NCBI GenBank assembly: GCA_023247955.1
Contig: JAHFFL010000086.1
Span: 1 to 5,621, forward strand
Source of the DNA: Candidatus Omnitrophota bacterium
GTDB lineage: Bacteria > Omnitrophota > Gorgyraeia > 2-02-FULL-51-18
Length of the DNA stretch: 5,621 nt
Direction of reading: 5' to 3'
This document shows positions 1 to 5,621 of the stretch, piece after piece. Every line of letters starts with the position of its first letter. Positions within the stretch are counted from its first letter, which is position 1. The notes under the pieces are model-generated. The model ran no database searches. It saw only the letters and a list, made by a program, of their open reading frames with translations, and was not told where the DNA came from. The position numbers and the translations under genes are program-made.

Positions 1-2217
1 TATCTGGACAATGTCTTGCGCGGCGGCCTGCCAGTGTGTCTTGGAGGCGGCGGCCCGGATTTTGTTTTTTATGTGTATTCCCGCAAGCATGGGGATTTGG
101 AGAGGGACTACAACCGCTTTTTGGTGGAGCCCGCTTACTTCGCGCAAGGCGATGGCAATTACCGCGACATCAATCAAAACCGCCGCAGCGACGTCTGGTT
201 TGAGCCACGCGTCAGAGATCTGAATATTAAGATTTTTCTAAACCTTTTGCAGCTCGACGGTTTTAATCCCTTAGTCGTCAAAGGAACCGTTTATACGCTG
301 AAGCAATCCAAGGAATGCCAAGCGGTACTTCGAAAGTTTTTAAAAGCAAAAGATCTCGCATCCTGCGCGGCGTTTTTCTCAAAGCCCTTTACGCTGGGCG
401 CCCTGTGCCTGTTTTTGGAGGAGCAGGGCCTTGTCGCCAAGGCCCACTTCGGCCGCCTGCTCAAAGGGCTCAGCCCGTTTCTGGCGTGCGGCGACGAGGC
501 CGAGCACGGGGAAGGATTTTGGGTGGACCACTGGACATACAATTTGGACCTGATTGAAAGTTATCTGGCGATTTATCCGGAATTTGAGAAAGAGCTTTTA
601 TTTGAGAAGGAAGAATTTACATTCCACGACGGCGACCACCGCGTCCGCGCCAGGAATGAGAAATATTTTCTAAAAAGTCCCGGTGCGGTACGGCAATACC
701 AGGCCGTCGTAAAGGACGAGGAAAAGATAAGCCGGATGCGGCACTGCCAGCACCAACCTTTCTTGGTTCGAACGCAGTTCGGAAGCGGCGAGATTTACCG
801 CACGACGTTGTTCGTGAAGCTGGTGTGTTTGTTTGCGAACAAACTCGCTTCGCTTGATCCGCGGGGGGTGGGGATAGAGATGGAGGCCGACAAACCGTCT
901 TGGTATGACGCGCTGAACGGTTTGCCGGGTCTTTTGGGTTCTTCGCTCAGCGAGACGTTTGAGCTTAAGCGCCTGGCTCTTTTCCTGATACAGGCCATCG
1001 AGGGAAACCAACCCGATGTAGAGGAAGGGGAGACCTTCCCGGTGGAGATTGCCGAGCTTGTCGAAAAACTGGACCACACGTTGCGGGCGCATCTCTCCTC
1101 CAAAGGAAAAGATCTCCTCCATTTTTGGGACACGGCTTCGCGCGCTAAGGAAGTCTTTCGCGAGAAAACGCGTTTTGGCGTGTCGGGCCGCCAGAGAAAA
1201 ATATCCTTTTCCGGAATCCGCTCGTTTCTGGAGCACGCGCGGGAGAAAATAGAAATGGGTCTCGAAAAAGCCTGGGATAGAAGCCAAGGATTGTATCCCA
1301 GCTATTTTGAGAATCCGGTGCTTTCTTATAAAGTGCTCAAAAGTTCCTCGCCGGTGAGGGTGTGGCCGACTGCGTTCGATCAAAAGGCGCTTCCGCTTTT
1401 TCTCGAGGGTCCCGTCCACGCGCTGAAGATGGAGAAAGACCCGGACAGGAAAAAACGTCTGCTCCAGGCGGTTCGGCAGAGCAAGCTCTACGACGCCAAG
1501 CTTGGCATGTATAAAGTCAACGCGCCGCTCGCATCGGCTCCGCTTGAGATCGGGAGGGCCCGGGTCTTTACGCCAGGGTGGCTGGAAAACGAGTCGGTGT
1601 GGTTACACATGGAATACAAATTTCTTCTCGAGATGCTTAAAAGCGGCATGGCCGAGGAATTTTTCAAAGACTTTAAAAAAACGCTGGTGCCGTTTCAGCC
1701 GCCGGCGCGTTACGGGCGGAGTATCCTTGAAAACTCCTCGTTTATCGTCTCAAGTGTTTTTCCTGACCAGTCGCTGCATGGTGGGGGTTTTGTGGCGCGT
1801 CTTTCGGGCTCCACGGCGGAGTTTGTATCGATGTGGCTTTTGATGAATGTCGGCAAGCGGCCGTTTTTTCTGGATAGGGACAAGAAACTGGCGCTGCGTT
1901 TTCAGCCGAACCTTCCCGCGTCTTTCTTTCTCAAAGAAGACACTACGCGGCTGCTCCATCATAGGGAGGACGACCCGACGAAAGTCCGTGTGCCCAAAGA
2001 TGGCCTCGCGTTTATTTTTCTCGGAAAGACGCTGGTGTTTTATCACAATCCGAAGCGTCTGGACACGTTCGGCAAATGGCGCGTCGGCGTGAAAAAAATC
2101 ACGCTGAAAGACTCACGCGGCAATACCGCGGAATTTAGGGGCGACACGGTCCCGAGTCCCCACGCCGAGCGCGTGCGCGACGGAAAGATACCGAGGATAG
2201 ACATTGAGCTCGGTTAA
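1..2217 (+). CDS. GH94-related six-hairpin glycosidase-like protein, 5' end outside window
   Basis: The frame is open from base 1 to the TAA at 2215-2217, giving 738 visible residues; the true start lies upstream, so the in-frame TTG at 16 is not a credible start. Numbering from base 1, the landmarks resemble those of the GH94 enzyme at the other end of the window, in the same order: NYRDINQNRR (53-62) against its WRDLWQD; LDGFNPLVVKG against IDGSNATIIG; FWVDHWTYNLDLIESY against MDHGVWPYLTLELY; SWYDALNG (300-307) against DWNDGLD; ENESVWLHM (529-537) against ENGAFFNHM; RLSGSTAEF (600-608) against YLTGSASW; then a beta-rich tail (about 620-738). Asp303 falls where GH94 enzymes carry the general acid. 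This suggests an (alpha/alpha)6 barrel with a C-terminal beta domain acting on an oligosaccharide. No membrane segment is seen in the visible part. It overlaps gltX by 14 bases, so the two are probably co-transcribed. Substrate and reaction (phosphorolysis or hydrolysis) cannot be told; the fold assignment is inferred by eye. Confidence 0.6.
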   Translation, partial: YLDNVLRGGLPVCLGGGGPDFVFYVYSRKHGDLERDYNRFLVEPAYFAQGDGNYRDINQNRRSDVWFEPRVRDLNIKIFLNLLQLDGFNPLVVKGTVYTLKQSKECQAVLRKFLKAKDLASCAAFFSKPFTLGALCLFLEEQGLVAKAHFGRLLKGLSPFLACGDEAEHGEGFWVDHWTYNLDLIESYLAIYPEFEKELLFEKEEFTFHDGDHRVRARNEKYFLKSPGAVRQYQAVVKDEEKISRMRHCQHQPFLVRTQFGSGEIYRTTLFVKLVCLFANKLASLDPRGVGIEMEADKPSWYDALNGLPGLLGSSLSETFELKRLALFLIQAIEGNQPDVEEGETFPVEIAELVEKLDHTLRAHLSSKGKDLLHFWDTASRAKEVFREKTRFGVSGRQRKISFSGIRSFLEHAREKIEMGLEKAWDRSQGLYPSYFENPVLSYKVLKSSSPVRVWPTAFDQKALPLFLEGPVHALKMEKDPDRKKRLLQAVRQSKLYDAKLGMYKVNAPLASAPLEIGRARVFTPGWLENESVWLHMEYKFLLEMLKSGMAEEFFKDFKKTLVPFQPPARYGRSILENSSFIVSSVFPDQSLHGGGFVARLSGSTAEFVSMWLLMNVGKRPFFLDRDKKLALRFQPNLPASFFLKEDTTRLLHHREDDPTKVRVPKDGLAFIFLGKTLVFYHNPKRLDTFGKWRVGVKKITLKDSRGNTAEFRGDTVPSPHAERVRDGKIPRIDIELG
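2193..2197 (+). promoter_or_regulatory. ribosome binding site of gltX
   Basis: GAGGA lies six bases before the TTG at 2204, inside the end of the upstream gene. An in-frame TAG at 2198-2200 blocks any earlier start, and the next in-frame ATG lies beyond the essential HVGS motif, so this site and the TTG decide the gltX start. Placement inside the upstream reading frame suggests translational coupling. Confidence 0.75.
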
Positions 2218-3517
2218 AGTCCGTTTCGCCCCCAGCCCGACGGGTTTTCTCCACGTCGGAAGTGCGCGTACCGCGCTTTTCAACTGGCTCTTCGCCCGCC
2301 ATGAAGGCGGCAAATTTTATATTCGCATCGAAGACACGGACAGGGAGCGCTCCAAAGACGAGTTTTTGGACGAGATCCTCTCGAGTCTCAAAGCACTTGG
2401 CCTTGAATGGGACGGCGAGCTGGTTTTTCAAAGCAAACGTACCGACTATTATCGGCAGACGGCCGAGAAATTGATTCAAAAGGGGCTCGCCTACACGGAT
2501 GGTCCGGCGATTTTATTCCGCATGCCGAAAACGGGCAAGGTGGTTTTTGAGGACCTGCTGCACGGCGCGATCGAGTTTGATCTGGAAGCGCATCCGTCGC
2601 TGGCCGAGGATCTGGTGATTTTCAAGTCCGACGGAAGCCCCACCTACAATTTCGCCGTGGTCTGCGACGACGCGGACATGGGCATCACGCATGTGATACG
2701 CGGCGATGACCACATCTCCAACACGCCGAAGCAGCTGCCGCTCTACGAGGCTCTGAGTTTCAAGAAGCCGGTGTTTTGCCATATCCCGCTGATTCTGGGG
2801 CCGGACCGTTCGCGCCTATCCAAGCGGCACGGCGCGACGAGCATCCGTGATTATCTGGCGGAAGGTTTTCTTCCCGAGGCCGTCGTGAATTATCTGACGC
2901 TGCTCGGGTGGTCTCCGGGCAACAACGAGGAGATCCTGTCGCGCGAAGCGCTTGTGAAAAAGTTCGAGCTTAAACGCGTGCTGAAGACCGGAGCGGTGTT
3001 CAGCCGGGAAAAGCTCGAGTGGATGAATGGGCAGTATGTACGGAAATTGCCCCTAGCTGAATTGACGGATAAGTTGATCCCGTATTTACAGAACTGTGGC
3101 TACGATAAACTGGCAGGAGACCGTGCCTGGTTAGAGAAGCTCGTCTCTTTATTTCAAGAAAGAGTTTTTAGGCTTGCTCGGTTTCCGGAGCTAGCTGCTT
3201 TCTTTTTTGAAGAAGTGGTTATTCCTTCAGGTGAAGGACTTGAAGAGCTTAAAAGAGATAATCGTCTGAAGAATTGCTTTTTAAAATATGCCGATCTTCT
3301 CGAAAGTATCCCTGATTCTCAATTCGAAACAAAGATTATTGAAGAGAAGAGCCGCTTGTTAATGAAAGAATTAGGAATGTCGGGGAAAGAATTTATTCAC
3401 CCTTCACGCGTGGCATTAACAGGCCGTACGGTTAGTCCAGGGTTTTTTGACACCGTTTATTTACTGGGCAAAAGAAAAGCGGCGGATCGTCTTCGAAGAA
3501 TTACCAAATTGATTTAA
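2204..3517 (+). CDS. gltX: glutamyl-tRNA synthetase, compact form
   Basis: Class I aminoacyl-tRNA synthetase that joins glutamate to tRNA-Glu using ATP, in the cytoplasm; many bacteria without GlnRS use a form that also charges tRNA-Gln. It is complete at 437 residues. The N-terminal FAPSPTGFLHVGSARTAL holds the HIGH-type motif (HVGS, 17-20), followed by RIEDTDRER (41-49), DGSPTYNFAVVCDD (143-156), THVIRGDDHISNTPKQ (162-177) and the KMSKS-type loop LSKRHG (205-210). LLGWSPGNNEE and the helical anticodon-binding part (about 280-437) follow, ending with the usual PSRVALTG motif. The family is usually about 465-500 residues. The shortfall is mostly one gap: after GLAYTDG (95-100) the chain goes straight to PAILFRMP, without the Cys-containing insert that binds zinc in E. 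coli GluRS. The start is TTG, fixed by an upstream in-frame stop and a GAGG site, and overlaps the previous gene by 14 bases. GC and codon use change sharply near base 3050. Terminator at 3557-3594. Confidence 0.97.
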   Translation: MSSVKVRFAPSPTGFLHVGSARTALFNWLFARHEGGKFYIRIEDTDRERSKDEFLDEILSSLKALGLEWDGELVFQSKRTDYYRQTAEKLIQKGLAYTDGPAILFRMPKTGKVVFEDLLHGAIEFDLEAHPSLAEDLVIFKSDGSPTYNFAVVCDDADMGITHVIRGDDHISNTPKQLPLYEALSFKKPVFCHIPLILGPDRSRLSKRHGATSIRDYLAEGFLPEAVVNYLTLLGWSPGNNEEILSREALVKKFELKRVLKTGAVFSREKLEWMNGQYVRKLPLAELTDKLIPYLQNCGYDKLAGDRAWLEKLVSLFQERVFRLARFPELAAFFFEEVVIPSGEGLEELKRDNRLKNCFLKYADLLESIPDSQFETKIIEEKSRLLMKELGMSGKEFIHPSRVALTGRTVSPGFFDTVYLLGKRKAADRLRRITKLI

Positions 3518-3539
3518 GACGGGATTTGCCGATTTTTCA

Positions 3540-3617
3540 AAATCCCCCCTTCCGCAAAAAATGGACAGTCCCAAAAATAGGACTGTCCATTTTTAAAACG
3601 TGCGGAAGGGGGGATTT
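3540..3617. repeat. 17-base inverted repeat: reversed copy of tRNA-Leu 3' end around the terminator
   Basis: AAATCCCCCCTTCCGCA at 3540-3556 is the exact reverse complement of TGCGGAAGGGGGGATTT at 3601-3617. The right copy is the T-arm and acceptor 3' half of tRNA-Leu, including the discriminator base. The left copy lies in the spacer after gltX. The two arms continue directly into the terminator stem, apart from 6 unpaired bases (3595-3600), so one strand could fold into about 32 bp of near-continuous hairpin. Confidence 0.9.
3557..3594. terminator. bidirectional intrinsic terminator
   Basis: TGGACAGTCC (3562-3571) and GGACTGTCCA (3580-3589) are perfect inverted repeats around an 8-base loop. 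Flanking A5 and T5 runs extend the stem to 15 bp and give a U-tract in RNA read from either strand. It lies 39 bases after the gltX stop and just beyond the 3' end of tRNA-Leu on the other strand, so it can end both transcripts. Confidence 0.92.
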
Positions 3618-3682
3618 GAACCCCCAAGCCGTAAGGCACATGCCCCTCAAACATGCGCGTATGCCAGTTCCGCCACTTCCGC
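3601..3682 (-). tRNA. tRNA-Leu, anticodon GAG
   Basis: The minus strand folds as a class II tRNA of 82 bases without CCA. The acceptor stem is GCGGAAG (from 3682) with CTTCCGC (3608-3602), with discriminator A at 3601. The anticodon stem CATGT/GCATG encloses loop TTGAGGG (3650-3644), giving GAG at 3648-3646, which reads CUC/CUU. A long variable arm (TGCCTTACGGC) is typical of Leu, and the T-arm is GGGGG-TTCAAAT-CCCCC. The bases after the discriminator are CG, so CCA must be added by an enzyme. It lies 15 bases after tRNA-Gln with no terminator between, so the pair is probably one transcript ending at 3557-3594. Confidence 0.97.
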
Positions 3683-3697
3683 AAAATTTAAAAATCC

Positions 3698-3768
3698 CTG
3701 CCCCGCTTGGATTCGAACCAAGACAAGCAGCTCCAGAGGCTGCCGTGCTACCATTACACAACAGGGCA
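3698..3768 (-). tRNA. tRNA-Gln, anticodon CTG
   Basis: The minus strand gives a 71-base class I tRNA without CCA. Acceptor TGCCCTG (from 3768) pairs with CGGGGCA (3705-3699) including one T-G pair; the discriminator is G at 3698. The D-arm contains GTGTAATGGTAGCAC. Anticodon stem GCAGC/GCTGC encloses loop CTCTGGA (3738-3732), so the anticodon is CTG at 3736-3734, reading CAG. The T-arm is CTTGG-TTCGAAT-CCAAG. The following bases are GGA, not CCA. It is the first of the two tRNAs in its transcript and starts directly after the palindromic element at 3771-3864. Confidence 0.97.
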
Positions 3769-3770
3769 AT

Positions 3771-3864
3771 CCTTCGACGCGTTCGTCGCTTCGCTCCTTA
3801 CTTGCTCAGGATGCGCAGCTAAATTTTCTTGTGGTGAGCAAGCCCCGTAGGGGCGCGTCGAACC
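3771..3864. repeat. nested palindromic intergenic element (REP/MITE-like)
   Basis: Outer arms TTCGACGCG (3773-3781) and CGCGTCGAA (3854-3862) are perfect inverted repeats. Inner arms CTTGCTCA (3801-3808) and TGAGCAAG (3835-3842) are also perfect. A small hairpin GCCCC-gta-GGGGC (3842-3854) sits in the right half. The ends CCTTCGAC and GTCGAACC, with the inner CTCAGGATG, resemble a type of short non-coding repeat I have met in intergenic regions of many bacterial genomes; this is from memory, not a search. No coding sequence is seen. It fills the space between the probable tRNA promoter and tRNA-Gln, so it would form the 5' leader of the tRNA precursor. Confidence 0.7.
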
Positions 3865-3865
3865 A

Positions 3866-3871
3866 ATTATA
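3866..3871 (-). promoter_or_regulatory. probable -10 box of the tRNA-Gln/tRNA-Leu transcript
   Basis: A perfect TATAAT on the minus strand lies just outside the palindromic element and 12 bases beyond the stop codon of the GH94-like gene. The upstream spacer is AT-rich. No good -35 is present: TTACCC at 19-base spacing (3896-3891) is the best candidate and matches only half of TTGACA. Read-through from the GH94-like gene is an alternative source of the tRNAs, since I see no separate intrinsic terminator for that gene. Confidence 0.4.
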
Positions 3872-3882
3872 CTCTAATTCAT

Positions 3883-5621
3883 TTACTCCAGGGTAACCGT
3901 GATTTGATTCGCTGTTTTTTTGGCGTATTTCAAAAGAAGTTCCCTGGGAATCAGCGCCTCTTTTTTATTGAGTTCAAGGCCTTTGAGTTCTTTGTCGTTC
4001 ATCTCAATCTTTGTCACGCAGGTGTGCTCGTAAGGGATTTTTTTGGCGTTTTTGTAAACCACCTTGATCCTTCTGTCGGCGAACACAGTCTCCACCGAGA
4101 CCGCTGTGCCTTGGTGGAAGTCGCTTTGCGTGAGCTTGGGCGCCAGGACCAGGTCCCCGTAATGGCCGCGCACGCCGTACACTTGGGTCAGCATCGTCAG
4201 AAGGTACCAGCTTGCCGAACCCGTGAGGTAATGGTACATGCCGCGCCCTTCGGCGTTGAAGTATTCCGGGATCCCGGGATAAATTTTACTTTTTTCCGTG
4301 CGTGAGCACATGCGGAAGATCGAATCCAGGACTTCGCGGCCCTCGTTCGCAAAGTTTCTCTGGTAGAGCGCGTTCGCGAACATCACGACCATGTGGTTGA
4401 AGAAGGCGCCGTTTTCTTTTTCCCCGTAGGCGAACGAGAACGCGCGCCCGAGGTCGGGGCGTATCTCGTGAAAGTTTGTGTTCAGGTGAAAACCGCCGTA
4501 CTCTTTGTCTTTTAAGTATTTTTTGACCGTTTTGTAAATCTCCTGCGTCTGCTCCACGGTAGCCACGCCGCTCATGATCGGGAAGACCTGCCCGGCCAGC
4601 GTGAGCCGCATGCCGTTTGGAAAATCACCCTCGACGCGCCGTCCATGGTTGTCGTAGTAGCCGTTGTAGAAACTATCGCCGGCCTGTGTAGAGTGCCACT
4701 CTTTGCGGCGTATCCATTCGGTAAGAAACTCGCTTTTTTGCCTAAGGTCGGACACGAGCTTGGCGACGACGACCTCCGTTTTTTTGCCGTAGGGCTCGGG
4801 CTCCACCGCGTCGAAATAGCGATGCATCCGCCTGACTTTATCGCCGGTGGAGTGGTAATTGACTTTTTTAGGGGACACGCGATCAAGAAGTAGAAGCAGT
4901 TCTTTCTGGAGCGGGACCTTTTTGACCGCTTGTCTCCGGCAGACTTCTTCGACGAGGTCCGCCATCTTTTTAAGATTGGACGCGTACAGCGCCGTGAACG
5001 CGACGCTTTCCCCGCGTTCAGCGGCCATGTCGAGCCCGTCATTCCAGTCGGCATTTTCAAGGCGGATGTGGTTGTGCTCGCCGACATTATAAAATTGGAC
5101 CAGGTGCTGGACGAGCAGATGTTCCAGGATACTGCCCCGGACAATTTGGCTGTTGCGGGACTTTAAATTTTTGCCGTACTCCTCGCTCCAGGCCATGTCC
5201 TTTTTTTGGCCCCGCGACTGCTGGGTATCGCGGAAGTAGACGGCGTCTTCAAAGAGGATACCGGTATCGCCGGTCTGGTGAATGTAGAGCTCCAGCGTCA
5301 GGTACGGCCACACGCCGTGGTCCATCCAGACGCGTGTGATACGGTTGCGGTCGGCGATAAACTCGCTTGAATCGGCGCCGATAATCGTCGCGTTGGATCC
5401 GTCGATGCGTATCCCGTTGAAATTATTGACCAAAAGTTTCCGGGTCTCGGAAGGAGAAAAGAGCAGAAGCGCCAAACAATCCTGCCAGAGGTCCCGCCAA
5501 CCACGCCCGCCGCGGCCATAGTCGAAATCGGGGAGAAAGGAACAGCCGAAGAGGTTTCTTAAAATCGGCTGCAGCGAAACCCAGCGCAGCCACGCGTCAT
5601 AAGTCCGGTCATGGGTCTGGA
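3883..5621 (-). CDS. GH94-family phosphorylase-like protein (cellobiose/chitobiose phosphorylase type), 5' end outside window
   Basis: The frame is open from the right edge (first whole codon 5619-5617) to the TAA at 3885-3883, giving 578 visible residues. The in-frame TTG at 5475 is not the start, because conserved sequence lies upstream of it. GH94 enzymes split a beta-linked disaccharide with phosphate to give a sugar 1-phosphate. In order: YGRGGRGWRDLWQD (5520-5479), matching the GH94 sugar-binding R/D motif; MDHGVWPYLTLELYIHQTGD; ENADWNDGLD, whose DWND (5049-5038) ends in the Asp that acts as general acid in GH94; MRLTLAGQVFPIMSGVA; KENGAFFNHM with the conserved His (codon 4395-4393); YLTGSASW, the Thr-Gly loop near the phosphate site; then a C-terminal beta domain. 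The N-terminal beta-sandwich would lie outside the window. A charged helical stretch (roughly 4910-4670) separates DWND from the next motif. No signal or membrane segment is visible. Family is well supported; the substrate is unknown, and hydrolase or transferase activity is not excluded. It converges on gltX. Confidence 0.87.
   Translation of the reverse strand, partial: QTHDRTYDAWLRWVSLQPILRNLFGCSFLPDFDYGRGGRGWRDLWQDCLALLLFSPSETRKLLVNNFNGIRIDGSNATIIGADSSEFIADRNRITRVWMDHGVWPYLTLELYIHQTGDTGILFEDAVYFRDTQQSRGQKKDMAWSEEYGKNLKSRNSQIVRGSILEHLLVQHLVQFYNVGEHNHIRLENADWNDGLDMAAERGESVAFTALYASNLKKMADLVEEVCRRQAVKKVPLQKELLLLLDRVSPKKVNYHSTGDKVRRMHRYFDAVEPEPYGKKTEVVVAKLVSDLRQKSEFLTEWIRRKEWHSTQAGDSFYNGYYDNHGRRVEGDFPNGMRLTLAGQVFPIMSGVATVEQTQEIYKTVKKYLKDKEYGGFHLNTNFHEIRPDLGRAFSFAYGEKENGAFFNHMVVMFANALYQRNFANEGREVLDSIFRMCSRTEKSKIYPGIPEYFNAEGRGMYHYLTGSASWYLLTMLTQVYGVRGHYGDLVLAPKLTQSDFHQGTAVSVETVFADRRIKVVYKNAKKIPYEHTCVTKIEMNDKELKGLELNKKEALIPRELLLKYAKKTANQITVTLE

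Noticed and set aside
670..1419. A long open minus-strand frame of about 250 codons
   Set aside because: It lies wholly opposite the first gene, whose frame carries conserved family-like motifs. The reverse translation has no recognisable domain, and high GC on the coding strand often keeps such frames open.
3540..3682. Attachment site of an integrated element at tRNA-Leu
   Set aside because: Integration leaves direct repeats of the tRNA 3' end; here the copy is inverted, only 44 bases away, and no integrase or mobile gene is in the window.
3769..3865. T-box or other riboswitch
   Set aside because: The structured stretch precedes a tRNA rather than a synthetase or amino-acid gene on its strand, and no T-box consensus was seen.
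3526..3896. Short frames on both strands across the intergenic region
   Set aside because: They read through two well-folded tRNA genes, the terminator and the palindromic element, and have no convincing start site or protein motif.
4572..5144. A second minus-strand frame of about 190 codons, ATG-started
   Set aside because: It is out of frame within the GH94-like gene, covering its DWND motif region. Its product is low-complexity (Ser, Arg, Thr, Lys rich), as expected of a shifted reading.
3883..5475. GH94-like gene as a truncated gene starting at TTG 5475
   Set aside because: The same frame continues without a stop to the window edge and encodes the conserved GRGGRGWRDLWQD motif, so the gene is cut by the window, not broken.
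1..5621. CRISPR array, transposase, toxin-antitoxin or phage genes
   Set aside because: No regularly spaced repeats and no matching protein motifs were found on either strand.

Overview
The window is a piece of a bacterial chromosome, probably from an uncultured lineage. It holds three protein genes, two tRNA genes and a short structured intergenic stretch. Both outer genes run off the window. The genes are dense, two of them overlap, start codons can be TTG, and the tRNAs lack an encoded CCA. The combination of large GH94-type proteins with a compact glutamyl-tRNA synthetase (GluRS) made me think of candidate phyla such as Omnitrophota. That is an impression from protein style only, with no 16S or marker-tree support here.

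Layout: (1) 1-2217, plus strand: the C-terminal 738 residues of a large protein. Residue by residue it looks like a remote relative of GH94 disaccharide phosphorylases. (2) 2204-3517, plus strand: gltX, complete, overlapping the previous gene by 14 bases and starting at TTG. (3) 3518-3882: no protein gene. Here sit a bidirectional hairpin terminator, minus-strand tRNA-Leu(GAG) and tRNA-Gln(CTG), a nested palindromic element just upstream of tRNA-Gln, and a likely -10 box outside that element. (4) 3883-5621, minus strand: the C-terminal 578 residues of a GH94-family (cellobiose/chitobiose phosphorylase-like) enzyme, converging on gltX.

The two outer proteins probably act on glycosidic bonds, perhaps in turnover of a storage or cell-surface glucan. 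Nothing in the window fixes the substrate. gltX and the tRNAs supply translation and share one terminator from opposite sides; tRNA-Gln next to gltX would suit an indirect (transamidation) Gln-tRNA route, but this is only suggestive.

Most worth a second look: the GH94-like motif set hidden in the first protein; a GluRS lacking the usual Cys-rich insert; a sharp drop in GC and change in codon use two-thirds through gltX; and an inverted 17-base copy of the tRNA-Leu 3' end flanking the shared terminator. I see no defence system, CRISPR array, transposase or phage gene.
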